From: Paractinoplanes ferrugineus
GTDB taxonomy: Bacteria; Actinomycetota; Actinomycetes; Mycobacteriales; Micromonosporaceae
DNA length: 64,000 nt
Direction: 5' to 3'
Assembly (NCBI RefSeq): GCF_016862195.1
Contig: NZ_BOMM01000045.1
Location: 25,016-89,015 of the forward strand
Both the position numbers and the translations under genes were made by a program. Position 1 is the first letter of the stretch. Each line of letters opens with the position of its first letter. The notes beneath the pieces are model-generated. The model was not told where the DNA came from. It was given only the letters and a program-made list of their open reading frames with translations, and did not search any database. Shown here piece after piece: positions 16,773-24,457 of the stretch.

Positions 16773-17927
16773 TCAGTTGTTGTCGTCGGACGACTTGTTC
16801 GGCTTCGGCGTGACACCGACGCCGTTCTCCTCGCACAGGGCGGCGTACTTGCCGGTGCACAGCTCCTTCTTCGTGACGAAGCCGCTGGCCACCACGTCCT
16901 TGACCTTGTCGATGGTGATCGCGTTCGGCTGCAGCTTCACGAACGGCACGTAGGCGCCCGACTCCGGGTCCTTGAGCTGCTCGGAGACGGCCGGCTTCTC
17001 GCCCTTGAACAGCTGGGCGGCGAGCTTGCCGGCGGCCTCGGCCTCGGGCTCGATGGCCTTGTAGACCGTCAGGCACTGGTCGCCGGTGAGGATGTTCTGC
17101 AGGCCCTGGACGGTGGCGTCCTGACCGGTGACCGGGACCTTGCCGTTGAGCTTCTTCTTCCGGAGCACCTCGATGGCCGCACCGCCGAGACCGTCGTTGG
17201 CGGCGAGGACCCCGGCGATCTTCGGCTGCTGCTCGAGCATCTGCGTGAAGATCCGGCCGGCCTCGTCGGCGTCCCAGTCCGGCACGTACTGGTCCGGGCC
17301 CTGGGTGTACTCGGCGGAGTCGTACTTCGGCTGGAGCAGCTGGTCGTAGCCGTTCTTGAACAGAGTCGCGTTGTTGTCGCTGCGCGAGCCGTTGAGCTCG
17401 GCGATCACCGGGTTCTTGACGTTGCGCTTCTTGAGGCAGTCGATCAGGCCGTACGCCTGGAGCTTGCCGACCTGCTCGTTGTCGAAGCTGACGTAGTAGT
17501 CGGCGCCGCCGTTGAGGGTGAGCCGGTCGTAGTCGATGACCGGGACCTTCTTCTCCTTGGCCTTGTCGATCACGGCCTTCGCCGAGTCGGAGTCGAGGTT
17601 GGCGATGATCAGCACCTTGACGCCGGTGTTGATCATCTCCTCGCCGATCTTGATGAAGTTCGCGCGGTCACCCTGGGCGTTCTGGATGTCCGACGGGATG
17701 CCCGCGGCGTCGAGGGAGGCCTTGAGGAACTTCGGATCGTCGGTCTTCCAGCGCTGAGAGCTCTTGGTATCCGGAAGGATCACGCCGACACGCGCCTTGC
17801 CCGACCCGGCGCCCGAGTTGCCGCTGCCACTACCGGCATCACTCGACTGATCCGAGTCGTCACACGCTGTCATGGTGGCCGTCGCCAGCAGCCCGACCGT
17901 CGCGAGCGCCAGCAGCTTCTTGCGCAT
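16773..17927 (-). CDS. Xylose-type sugar ABC transporter substrate-binding lipoprotein
   Basis: Periplasmic-binding-protein type I lipoprotein of 384 residues, expected to capture a pentose or related sugar outside the membrane. The signal peptide ends in a lipobox (ATMTAC) with the modified cysteine at about residue 22, followed by a Gly/Ser-rich tether. The mature part has RVGVILPDTKSSQRWKTDDPKF, VLIIANLDSDSAKAVIDKAKEKKVPVIDYDRLTL, YYVSFDNEQVGKLQ, VLAANDGLGGAAIEVL and VPVTGQDATVQGLQNILTGDQCLTVYK, the order seen in XylF/ChvE-type proteins. Such CUT2 systems normally come with a dedicated ATPase and permease gene. Neither is adjacent, so this is an orphan or the partners are elsewhere. Two long inverted repeats lie upstream. 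Confidence 0.85.
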   Translation of the reverse strand: MRKKLLALATVGLLATATMTACDDSDQSSDAGSGSGNSGAGSGKARVGVILPDTKSSQRWKTDDPKFLKASLDAAGIPSDIQNAQGDRANFIKIGEEMINTGVKVLIIANLDSDSAKAVIDKAKEKKVPVIDYDRLTLNGGADYYVSFDNEQVGKLQAYGLIDCLKKRNVKNPVIAELNGSRSDNNATLFKNGYDQLLQPKYDSAEYTQGPDQYVPDWDADEAGRIFTQMLEQQPKIAGVLAANDGLGGAAIEVLRKKKLNGKVPVTGQDATVQGLQNILTGDQCLTVYKAIEPEAEAAGKLAAQLFKGEKPAVSEQLKDPESGAYVPFVKLQPNAITIDKVKDVVASGFVTKKELCTGKYAALCEENGVGVTPKPNKSSDDNN

Positions 17928-17988
17928 TTCCGAGAATTCCTCTCAGGTGGATCCCGACCTGTGTGGTCCGGCCGAAGGTAACCCAGTA

Positions 17989-18012
17989 TCGAGGGTTGAT
18001 GACAACCCTCGA
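17989..18012. promoter_or_regulatory. Perfect inverted repeat upstream of the xylose-type binding protein
   Basis: TCGAGGGTT and AACCCTCGA, 9-bp perfect arms with a 6-bp GATGAC spacer, centred about 73 bp before the start codon at 17927. On the minus strand it contains TTGTCA, a possible -35 element, so a bound protein would block the promoter. Confidence 0.65.
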
Positions 18013-18024
18013 CCAGGGGTACGG

Positions 18025-18057
18025 CGCTCGAGAGAAAAATAGTTCATCTCTCGAGCG
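18025..18057. promoter_or_regulatory. Second long perfect inverted repeat (operator or terminator)
   Basis: CGCTCGAGAGA and TCTCTCGAGCG, perfect 11-bp arms separated by an A/T-rich 11-nt spacer. It lies 91 nt past the stop of the upstream aldehyde dehydrogenase and about 98 nt before the binding-protein start. It could terminate the former or be a second operator for the latter. No T-run follows on the minus strand. Confidence 0.55.
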
Positions 18058-18147
18058 TGAGCGTCAGCCAACTACCCACAGTGCCGTTGCACGCTACGCC
18101 ACCCGCACCTGATCCACCAGGACCGAAGATCGTCAGGGGTGCCGGAG

Positions 18148-19575
18148 CTACCAGTTGACCGCTATGTACTTCGACTCCAGGTATTCCAGCAGGCCCTCGT
18201 GACCGCCCTCGCGCCCGACGCCGGACTGCTTCACCCCGCCGAACGGCGCCGCCGGGTCACTGACCAGGCCCCGGTTGAGGCCGACCATGCCGGCCTCGAT
18301 GGCCTCGCTGACCCGCAGGCCACGGGCGAGGTTCCCGGTGAAGACGTACGCGACCAGCCCGAACTCGGTGTCGTTGGCGTACCGGACGGCCTCGTCCTCG
18401 GAGGTGAAGGTGACGATCGGCGCGACCGGCCCGAAGATCTCCTCCTTGAGGATCGGGGCGTCCCCGGTGAGGCCGGTGAGCACGGTCGGTGGGTAGTAGA
18501 AGCCCGGCCCGGCCGGCCGGGTGCCCCCGGTGACCACTTTCGCACCACCCTGCACGGCGTCGCGGACCAGGCTGTCGACCTTCGCCACGGTGTCCTCGTT
18601 GACCAGCGGCCCGACCTGGGTCTTCTCGTCCGTGCCGGGGCCGACGACCAGGCTCGACATGCGCTCGGCCAGGCGCCGCGAGAACTCCTCGGCGATCGGC
18701 TCCTCGACGTAGAACCGGTTCGCCGCGGTGCACGCCTCGCCACCGTTGCGCATCTTGGCGATCATCGCGCCGTCCAGCGCGGCGTCGAGGTCGGCGTCCG
18801 CGAAGACGACGAACGGGGCGTTCCCGCCCAGCTCCATCGACGTGTTGACGACGTTCTCCGCCGCCTGCGCGAGCAGGACCCGGCCGACCTCGGTCGAGCC
18901 CGTGAACGACACCTTGCGCACCCGCGGGTCCGCCAGCATCTTCGACACGACCTTGCCCGAGCTGCGCGACGGCAGCACGTTGACCACGCCGTCGGGCACG
19001 CCCGCCTCGGCCAGGATCGCCGCCATCGCGAGCGCGGTCAGCGGCGTGTCACTGGCCGGCTTGAGGATCACCGTGCAGCCCGCGGCGAGGGCCGGGCCGA
19101 TCTTCCGGGTCGCCATCGCAGCCGGGAAGTTCCAGGGCGTGACCAGCACGCACACGCCGACCGGCTGGCGCACCACGAGGATCCGGTTGGCCCCGCTCGG
19201 CGCCGTGCTGACGATGCCCTCGCCGCGAACGGCTTCCTCGGCGAACCACCGGAAGAACTCGGCCGCGTACGTGACCTCACCCTTGGCGTCGGTGAGCGCC
19301 TTGCCGTTCTCCAGGCTGATCAGCTTGGCGAGCTCGTCGGCCCGCTCGGTCATCAACTCGAACGCGCGCCGGAGCGCCTCACCGCGTACCCGAGGAGGCG
19401 TAGCCGCCCAGGCCTTCGCCGCCGCGGCCGCCGCATCGACAGCCGACATCGCGTCCGCCTCATTAGCGTCCGCCACCGAGGCGAGCACGTCGCCCGTCGC
19501 GGGGTCAAGCACATCGAATCGTGCCCCGGAGGAGGCGGGGACCCACTTGCCAGCGATGAAGAGTTCAGTTTCCAC
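18148..19575 (-). CDS. gabD: Succinate-semialdehyde dehydrogenase-like aldehyde dehydrogenase
   Basis: NAD(P)-dependent aldehyde dehydrogenase, 475 residues, probably oxidising succinate semialdehyde to succinate in GABA or related catabolism. Features in order: ETELFIAGKWV opening, VTPWNFPAAMATRKIGPALAAGCTVILKPA cofactor region, FTGSTEVGR, the general-base Glu in SMELGGNAPF, and the nucleophile Cys in GGEACTAANRFYVEE. ILKEEIFGPVAPI and FGGVKQSGVGREGGHEGLLEYLESKYI close the protein, as in GabD. The start is one of two adjacent GTG codons (19575 or 19578); ribosome-binding signals are weak. It lies downstream of a thioesterase gene on the same strand (101-bp gap). Substrate identity is inferred from overall resemblance, so another semialdehyde is possible. 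Confidence 0.85.
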   Translation of the reverse strand: METELFIAGKWVPASSGARFDVLDPATGDVLASVADANEADAMSAVDAAAAAAKAWAATPPRVRGEALRRAFELMTERADELAKLISLENGKALTDAKGEVTYAAEFFRWFAEEAVRGEGIVSTAPSGANRILVVRQPVGVCVLVTPWNFPAAMATRKIGPALAAGCTVILKPASDTPLTALAMAAILAEAGVPDGVVNVLPSRSSGKVVSKMLADPRVRKVSFTGSTEVGRVLLAQAAENVVNTSMELGGNAPFVVFADADLDAALDGAMIAKMRNGGEACTAANRFYVEEPIAEEFSRRLAERMSSLVVGPGTDEKTQVGPLVNEDTVAKVDSLVRDAVQGGAKVVTGGTRPAGPGFYYPPTVLTGLTGDAPILKEEIFGPVAPIVTFTSEDEAVRYANDTEFGLVAYVFTGNLARGLRVSEAIEAGMVGLNRGLVSDPAAPFGGVKQSGVGREGGHEGLLEYLESKYIAVNW

Positions 19576-19676
19576 CACCCCAGCATGGTCCGGCGCCCGC
19601 CGTCCCGCCATGCTGCACGCCGGGTACGGGGCGAAGCCTCCCGCACTGTCCGCCTTCGCCCGACGGCCGGCCGGCC

Positions 19677-20453
19677 TCACCCGAGGGGCCGGACCGTGAG
19701 CATCTGCTGGGCGGTGCCGACCGGTCCGTCGACGTCGTGCAGAACGGTGCTGGTCAGGCCCTGCCCGGCCGGACCGAACGTGACGGTGGTGTCCAGCCCG
19801 GTCCAGCGGCCCGCCGGCGGCCGATGCAGGTGGATGGTCAGATCGACGTTCGGGAACATCCACTCGGCCGGCGATTCGCGCGCCGCGATGCCGTTGGCCG
19901 TGTCGACAAGCGCGACGAAGGACGCCAGCGGGCTGCTCGGCTCCCCCGCGACCAGGGCATGCCGGGTCGTGATCCAGGCCGACGCCCGCCCCGGCTCCGC
20001 CCCGGGCAGCCGGCGGACCTCGATCGAGGCGATGTAGCCGCCGGTCCACAGCTCGCTCATCGGCCAGGGCACGGCGGACTCGGGACCGGGAAGCGGCTCG
20101 ATCGCACCGCCCGCGACAGCCGTGGTGTCCGGCGCGGCGAGCAGCCAGGCTCGGGCCCGCACGACGGTCCGCCCGCCGATGACCGCGGTGGCCTCGAGCA
20201 GTTCGATGGTGCGCCCCGGCCGCACGGTCTCGACCGTGATCTCGGTCTCGTCAAGCGCGATCTTGCCCAGGATGTCGAAACTGAGCCGAGCCAGGACCAG
20301 CCCACCGCCGGTCCCCCGGTGCCGCTCGATGGCATGCACGATCAGCCCGCCGAGCGGACTGAAGTGCTGCTCGTCCGAGCGCCAGGCGCCCCCGGCATGA
20401 CCGGTCGGCTTGTAGGTGGACGCACCGACCCGTTCGAAATAGCTCTCCGTCAC
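19677..20453 (-). CDS. Acyl-CoA thioesterase-like double hot-dog protein
   Basis: Protein of 258 residues with two hot-dog halves, similar to TesB-type thioesterase-family proteins of actinobacteria. The first half contains FERVGASTYKPTGHAGGAW, HFSPLGGLIVHAIERH and ARLSFDILGKIALDETEITVETVRPGRTIEL. The second contains RHALVAGEPSSPLASFVALVDTANGI and FPNVDLTIHLHRPPAGRWTGLDTTVTFGPAGQGLTSTVLHD. These patterns (LSFDILG, FPNVDLTIHL, DTTVTFGPAGQGLTS) are usual in this family. It should hydrolyse acyl-CoA in the cytoplasm; chain length is unknown. Start GTG 20453. It faces the divergent HIBADH-like gene and may be cotranscribed with the aldehyde dehydrogenase downstream. Confidence 0.8.
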   Translation of the reverse strand: MTESYFERVGASTYKPTGHAGGAWRSDEQHFSPLGGLIVHAIERHRGTGGGLVLARLSFDILGKIALDETEITVETVRPGRTIELLEATAVIGGRTVVRARAWLLAAPDTTAVAGGAIEPLPGPESAVPWPMSELWTGGYIASIEVRRLPGAEPGRASAWITTRHALVAGEPSSPLASFVALVDTANGIAARESPAEWMFPNVDLTIHLHRPPAGRWTGLDTTVTFGPAGQGLTSTVLHDVDGPVGTAQQMLTVRPLG

Positions 20454-20574
20454 CCCCCGACCCTAATATTCGTTCAGCTCCCGACCGGCCTGGGGCGGGC
20501 GCCCGGCGGAAAATGGCGGGAAAGCGGCGCGCGATGACCACGGTCACGCGCCCGGCCCGCCCTAGGGTGTGCGC

Positions 20575-21474
20575 ATGGTGCTGGGGTTTCTCGGGCTCGG
20601 GGTGATGGGCCGGCCGATGGCCGCCAACCTTGTCGGAGCCGGTCACGAGCTCGTCGGGTGGACGCGGTCCGGCCGGGAACTGCCGGGGGCACGCGGTGCG
20701 GCGAGCCCGGCCGAGGTGTTCGAGCAGGCCGAGGTCGTGTTCCTGATGCTGGCCAACGCCGAGGCGATCGACTCGGTGATCGGGCCGGCCGTACGCGACC
20801 GCACAGTGGTGCACATGGGCACGACCTCCCCGGAGTATTCGGCTGGCCTCGGTGCCCGCGTCCGGGAGCTGGGCGGCCGCTACGTCGAGGCACCGGTCTC
20901 CGGGTCACGCGGGCCGGCCGAGGCGGGACAACTGGTCGCGATGCTCGCCGGCGACGAACCGGACCGCGACCGGGTGCGGCCGCTTCTCGCGCCGATGTGC
21001 CGCGAGGTCTTCGACTGCGGTCCCGTTCCGCGAGGCCTGCTCCTGAAGCTCGCCGTCAATACCTTCCTGATCAGCATGGTCACCGGGCTGGCCGAGGCGT
21101 TCCATTTCGCCGATGGGGTCGGACTCGACCCGGCGCTCCTGCGGGACGTTCTCGACGCCGGGCCGATGGCGTCGTTCGTCTCCAAAGGCAAAGGCGGCAA
21201 AATCGTCGCCGGCGACTACTCGGTACAGGCCGCCATTCGCGACGTCCACTACAACAACCGGCTGATCGTCGAAGCCGCCGCGAAGCACGGTCTGGCGACT
21301 CCACTCCTCGACATCTGCCGGGAGCTCTATGCCGAAACCGAACAGCAGGGACGCGGCGGCGAGGACATGGCCTCGGTCATTCACGCGGTCAAGGCGCGAA
21401 ACGCTCCCGGTACTTCGTCGGCGAACAGCCGAAACGGCGCTGGAAATGCTGACGCAGCAATGCCGCCGAACTGA
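20575..21474 (+). CDS. 3-hydroxyisobutyrate dehydrogenase-like (beta-hydroxyacid dehydrogenase) protein
   Basis: NAD(P)-dependent dehydrogenase of the 6-phosphogluconate/3-hydroxyisobutyrate family, 299 residues. The Rossmann start is GFLGLGVMGRPMAANLVGAGH, the substrate motif is GRYVEAPVSGSRGPAEAGQL, the catalytic Lys is in LLLKLAVNTFL, and the C-terminal GKIVAGDYSVQAAIRD segment is typical. I chose ATG 20575 (GTG 20569 is the alternative). TAGGGT at 20563-20568 sits six bases before it, consistent with a leaderless mRNA. The family text ends near SVIHAVKAR; the last 25 residues or so come from an 86-bp overlap with the convergent GlxA-type gene and look like a read-through tail. The substrate is unknown. 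Confidence 0.88.
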   Translation: MVLGFLGLGVMGRPMAANLVGAGHELVGWTRSGRELPGARGAASPAEVFEQAEVVFLMLANAEAIDSVIGPAVRDRTVVHMGTTSPEYSAGLGARVRELGGRYVEAPVSGSRGPAEAGQLVAMLAGDEPDRDRVRPLLAPMCREVFDCGPVPRGLLLKLAVNTFLISMVTGLAEAFHFADGVGLDPALLRDVLDAGPMASFVSKGKGGKIVAGDYSVQAAIRDVHYNNRLIVEAAAKHGLATPLLDICRELYAETEQQGRGGEDMASVIHAVKARNAPGTSSANSRNGAGNADAAMPPN

Positions 21475-22303
21475 AACCGACCCGGCCCGCGGCCTCCTCC
21501 ACCCCCAGATCCGGCTGCGATTCCAGCAACTGCCGGGCGAGACTCACCCGCTGTTCCAGCACCCACGCGTACGGGGTGGTGCCGGTCGCCGCCCGGAAAC
21601 GCCTCCCGAGCGAACGCGTCGACAACAGCGCACGCCGAGCCATGACCTCGACGGACAGGTCCTCGTGCAGGTTCACGGCGGCCCAGTCGAGAAGGGCGGC
21701 GATGTCGTCGTCGGGACGCCGGGGCGGCGACAGCGGGCGGGGCGGGCCGGCAAGCATCCCCTGTGCGACCGCGTCGGCCGCGGCGCGACCGTGCTCCCGG
21801 CGGATCAGATGCAGGCACACGTCGATGGCGGCGCCGGTGAAGATCGGGTCGTCGTCGACGTAGCGGGCCGACGGATCGGCCCGGACCCGCGGGAACCAGT
21901 CGGTGAGCTGATCCGCGAGGACCGGCGGGACCACCACCGTACGATCATCGAGCAGCCCCGCCGACGCCAGCGTGAACGCCGCCGACCAGGCCGCGACCAA
22001 CCGCGCACCCCGCGTCGAAGCGGCCCGCAGGGCCGCCGTGACCGCGGCATCCACCGTGCGCACCGGCTCGGCGGGCGGCGCCAGCGCGATCACGTCGGCC
22101 TCCGCGAGCCGCGCCAGACCGGCGGCCGGCGTGACGGTCAGCCCGCCGAAAGTCGGCACCGGCACACCCGGCCGAGCCGACGCGATGGCGAACTCAAAAG
22201 CGGGCACCCCCGCGTCCGTCCGATCGGTGCCGAACACCTCGCAATAAACCGCCAGCTCGAACGGGCGCACCGTATCCGACATCAGCACCACGACGTTCCG
22301 CAC
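21389..22303 (-). CDS. GlxA-family transcriptional regulator (DJ-1/PfpI plus AraC HTH)
   Basis: Regulator of 304 residues with an N-terminal DJ-1/PfpI-like domain (RNVVVLMSDTVRPFELAVYCEVFG, ARLVAAWSAAFTLASAGLLDDR) and a C-terminal AraC helix-turn-helix pair. The latter has NLHEDLSVEVMARRALLSTRSLGRRFRAATGTTPYAWVLEQRVSLARQLLES and VEEAAGRVGFSSAALLRQHFQRRFGCSPTKYRERF. The usual nucleophilic Cys position of the DJ-1 elbow is Ser or Ala here, so it is more likely a sensor than an enzyme. I chose GTG 22303, which gives the standard GlxA opening. It is divergent from the Sua5/YrdC gene and overlaps the convergent dehydrogenase by 86 bp. The target is unknown. Confidence 0.9.
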   Translation of the reverse strand: MRNVVVLMSDTVRPFELAVYCEVFGTDRTDAGVPAFEFAIASARPGVPVPTFGGLTVTPAAGLARLAEADVIALAPPAEPVRTVDAAVTAALRAASTRGARLVAAWSAAFTLASAGLLDDRTVVVPPVLADQLTDWFPRVRADPSARYVDDDPIFTGAAIDVCLHLIRREHGRAAADAVAQGMLAGPPRPLSPPRRPDDDIAALLDWAAVNLHEDLSVEVMARRALLSTRSLGRRFRAATGTTPYAWVLEQRVSLARQLLESQPDLGVEEAAGRVGFSSAALLRQHFQRRFGCSPTKYRERFAP

Positions 22304-22379
22304 AGCTCGAGCCTGCCAGCGCGCCCCCAACCGGGGGATGGCCAGTTGCGGACATGTGGCTTGGCCTAGGGTGATCCGA

Positions 22380-23003
22380 GTGGCGAGGTATTTCGACGTT
22401 CATCCCGACAATCCGCAGGCGCGATCCATCCGGCAAGTGGTGGACATCGTGCGCGACGACGGTTTGATCGCCTACCCGACGGATTCCTGTTTCGCACTCG
22501 GCTGCCGCCTGGGCAACAAGGCCGGCCTCGACAAGATGCGCGAGATCCGTCACCTGGACGACCGCCACCATTTCACGCTGATGTGCCACGACTTCGCCCA
22601 GATCGGCCACTTCGTGCTGCTCAACAATTCGTCGTTCCGCCTGGTCAAAGCCTCCACGCCGGGCCCCTACACGTTCATTCTGCCGGCCTCGAAAGAGGTT
22701 CCGAGGCGCCTTCTGCACCCCAAGAAGAAGACCGTGGGAGTACGAATCCCCGAGCACACAGTGACCCAGGCGATCCTGGCCGAACTGGGCGAGCCCCTGG
22801 TCTCGACCACCCTGCTCCTGCCCGGCCAGCCGGAGCCCATGACCATGGGCTGGGAGATCAAGGAAGCCCTGGACCACCAGCTGCAGGCGGTCATCGACTC
22901 CGGCGAGGGCTGCGGCGTCGAGCCCACCACCGTCATCGACCTCTCCGACGGCGAGCCCGAAATCCTCCGAGCCGGCGCCGGCGACACGTCCCGCTTCGAG
23001 TAG
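22380..23003 (+). CDS. Sua5/YciO/YrdC-family protein, probable threonylcarbamoyl-AMP synthase
   Basis: Protein of 207 residues of the YrdC superfamily, which makes threonylcarbamoyl-AMP for t6A modification at position 37 of ANN-decoding tRNAs. The N-terminal GGLIAYPTDS-type motif appears as DDGLIAYPTDSCFALGCRL. The basic core KKKTVGVRIPEHTVTQAIL and the STTLLLPG region are present, and TPGPYTFILPASKEVPRRL is close to YciO-type members. The YciO branch has a less certain role than Sua5/TsaC, so the specific function is inferred. Start GTG 22380. TAGGGT at 22367-22372 lies seven bases upstream, suggesting a leaderless transcript. Confidence 0.82.
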   Translation: MARYFDVHPDNPQARSIRQVVDIVRDDGLIAYPTDSCFALGCRLGNKAGLDKMREIRHLDDRHHFTLMCHDFAQIGHFVLLNNSSFRLVKASTPGPYTFILPASKEVPRRLLHPKKKTVGVRIPEHTVTQAILAELGEPLVSTTLLLPGQPEPMTMGWEIKEALDHQLQAVIDSGEGCGVEPTTVIDLSDGEPEILRAGAGDTSRFE

Positions 23004-23061
23004 CCCTCCCCCGCCCCGGGATGCCCCATTTTCGGGGAAGAAGGGCCCTGGAAGACGAACT

Positions 23062-23092
23062 GAGACCCCTACTTCCCGGAAGAAGGGGTCTC
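23062..23092. repeat. Near-perfect 31-nt palindrome in a possible REP-like region
   Basis: GAGACCCCT and AGGGGTCTC flank CTTCC and GGAAG, so 14 of 15 pairs match around a centre. Just left, CCCC-attttc-GGGG followed by AAGAAGGGCCC, and just right, AAAATGAGGTCTC, look like decayed copies of the same units. No T-run follows. It fits an abundant intergenic repeat of the kind seen in Micromonosporaceae, or a terminator for the gene ending at 23003. Confidence 0.45.
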
Positions 23093-23228
23093 CGAGCCGG
23101 CGAGGCAGCGTCTTCGCTGAAAATGAGGTCTCGAGGCCGGGATCCCGCGGCGCTGATGTCCGGGTGCGGGCGGGCCTCGGCCCGTGCTCGTTCAACCGAA
23201 GCGGTGGGCGCAACGCGCTGGGATGGCA

Positions 23229-23265
23229 GGAGCCGGCCCGACGCTCGGGGCGAAGGACCGGCTCC
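23229..23265 (-). terminator. Stem-loop after the SGNH hydrolase gene
   Basis: On the minus strand GGAGCCGGTCC pairs with GGGCCGGCTCC (11 pairs with one wobble) around a 15-nt loop, 7 nt past the stop codon. Confidence 0.65.
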
Positions 23266-23272
23266 GCGTCTG

Positions 23273-24457
23273 TCAGCGCAACCAGCGCAAGGGAACGGCG
23301 GCGGCCAGGGCGGCGTAGCCGGTGGGGTTGAAGTGCAAGTGGTCGCCGATGTCGTAGGCGGGATTGAGGCGGCGGGGGGCGGCTGGGTCGCGGGCGGCCA
23401 CGTCGAAGTCGACTATTTCGTCGAAGACTCGGCCGCGCCGGAGGGTGGCGTTGATCAGCTGCCGGGCGGCCTCGCGGTGGCCGTCGGGGTCGTCGTAGTC
23501 GGTGTTGCCGCCGAACGGGGTGATGGTCGCGCCGTACACGGTGAGGTCCCGGGCGCGGGCTCGGGTCGCGACCTGCTCGAGGGCGAACAGCAGGTCGTCG
23601 GCCACCTGCTTCTGGCCGGCCGGTGTCGCCGGGGCGGTGCCGATGTCGTTGACGCCCTCGAAGATCAGCATGCGGTCGACGCCGCCGGTGGCCAGCACGT
23701 CGCGGTCGAGGCGGGCCAGCACGCTGGGACCGAGACCGTCGTCGAGGACGCGGTTCCCGCCGGCCGCCTGGTTGAGCACGGCGATCCGCGGCCGCCGGGC
23801 GAAGAGCTGGTCCGGCCAGCGGTCGTTGCCGTTGGTGGTGGAGCCTCGCCCGTCGGTGAGCGAGTCGCCGACGAGGACCAGGGCCGGCCCGTCGGCGCGC
23901 ACCTCGACGCCGCTGATCAGATACCAGTGATCGACCCCGACGGCGCCGGGCAGGTCGGGGGCGGCGTGCCGATCACCCCTCATGAGGTACGACGTAGTGC
24001 GCGAACCCGGGTGCGAGGTGAGGTCGAGGCTCGCCTGCCCGGCCGCCGAGTAGACCGTGATCGACAGGTTCTCGCCCGGCTGGACCGGCAGGTCGACCGG
24101 GTCGGACACGACCTGGGCGCCGACCGGCACGACCACGCCGGCCCGTCCGCCGAAGGTCAGTGCGTGCACACTTTCGGCGACCACCCCGGCGACCCCGGGC
24201 AGCCCGTCGACCGGCCGGCCGATCGCGGCCGCGGTCAGTGGCAGGCCGGCCCCGCCGTACGCGTTGGAGAACCGGACCCGGACCTGTGGCCCGCCGATCG
24301 TGACGTGCACCGTCTGCCGGAGTGTGGTGTCGGCGAAGACGTCCGACTCCCCCGTGAACGGCGCCGGCGGCATGTTGTCCGGCTCGGTGAGCTGCGGCAT
24401 CGCCACCCAGGTGTGGGTCCAGCGGCGGCCACCGTGGGCGGCGGCCGGCGAGCTCAT
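23273..24457 (-). CDS. SGNH/GDSL hydrolase, second of a tandem pair
   Basis: Putative carbohydrate esterase of 394 residues with an N-terminal beta-rich domain (about 1-190) and a C-terminal SGNH domain. The nucleophile block is LVLVGDSLTDGRGSTTNGNDRWPDQL, the Gly/Asn blocks are AAGGNRVLDDGLG and LIFEGVNDIGTA, and the Asp/His pair is in YDIGDHLHFNPTGYA. There is no signal peptide at its ATG, unlike its upstream paralogue, so it may act inside the cell or depend on another export route. Its ATG (24457) overlaps the TGA of the upstream gene (ATGA), which implies translational coupling. Domain order and many motifs are shared with that gene, so the pair arose by tandem duplication. Confidence 0.85.
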   Translation of the reverse strand: MSSPAAAHGGRRWTHTWVAMPQLTEPDNMPPAPFTGESDVFADTTLRQTVHVTIGGPQVRVRFSNAYGGAGLPLTAAAIGRPVDGLPGVAGVVAESVHALTFGGRAGVVVPVGAQVVSDPVDLPVQPGENLSITVYSAAGQASLDLTSHPGSRTTSYLMRGDRHAAPDLPGAVGVDHWYLISGVEVRADGPALVLVGDSLTDGRGSTTNGNDRWPDQLFARRPRIAVLNQAAGGNRVLDDGLGPSVLARLDRDVLATGGVDRMLIFEGVNDIGTAPATPAGQKQVADDLLFALEQVATRARARDLTVYGATITPFGGNTDYDDPDGHREAARQLINATLRRGRVFDEIVDFDVAARDPAAPRRLNPAYDIGDHLHFNPTGYAALAAAVPLRWLR

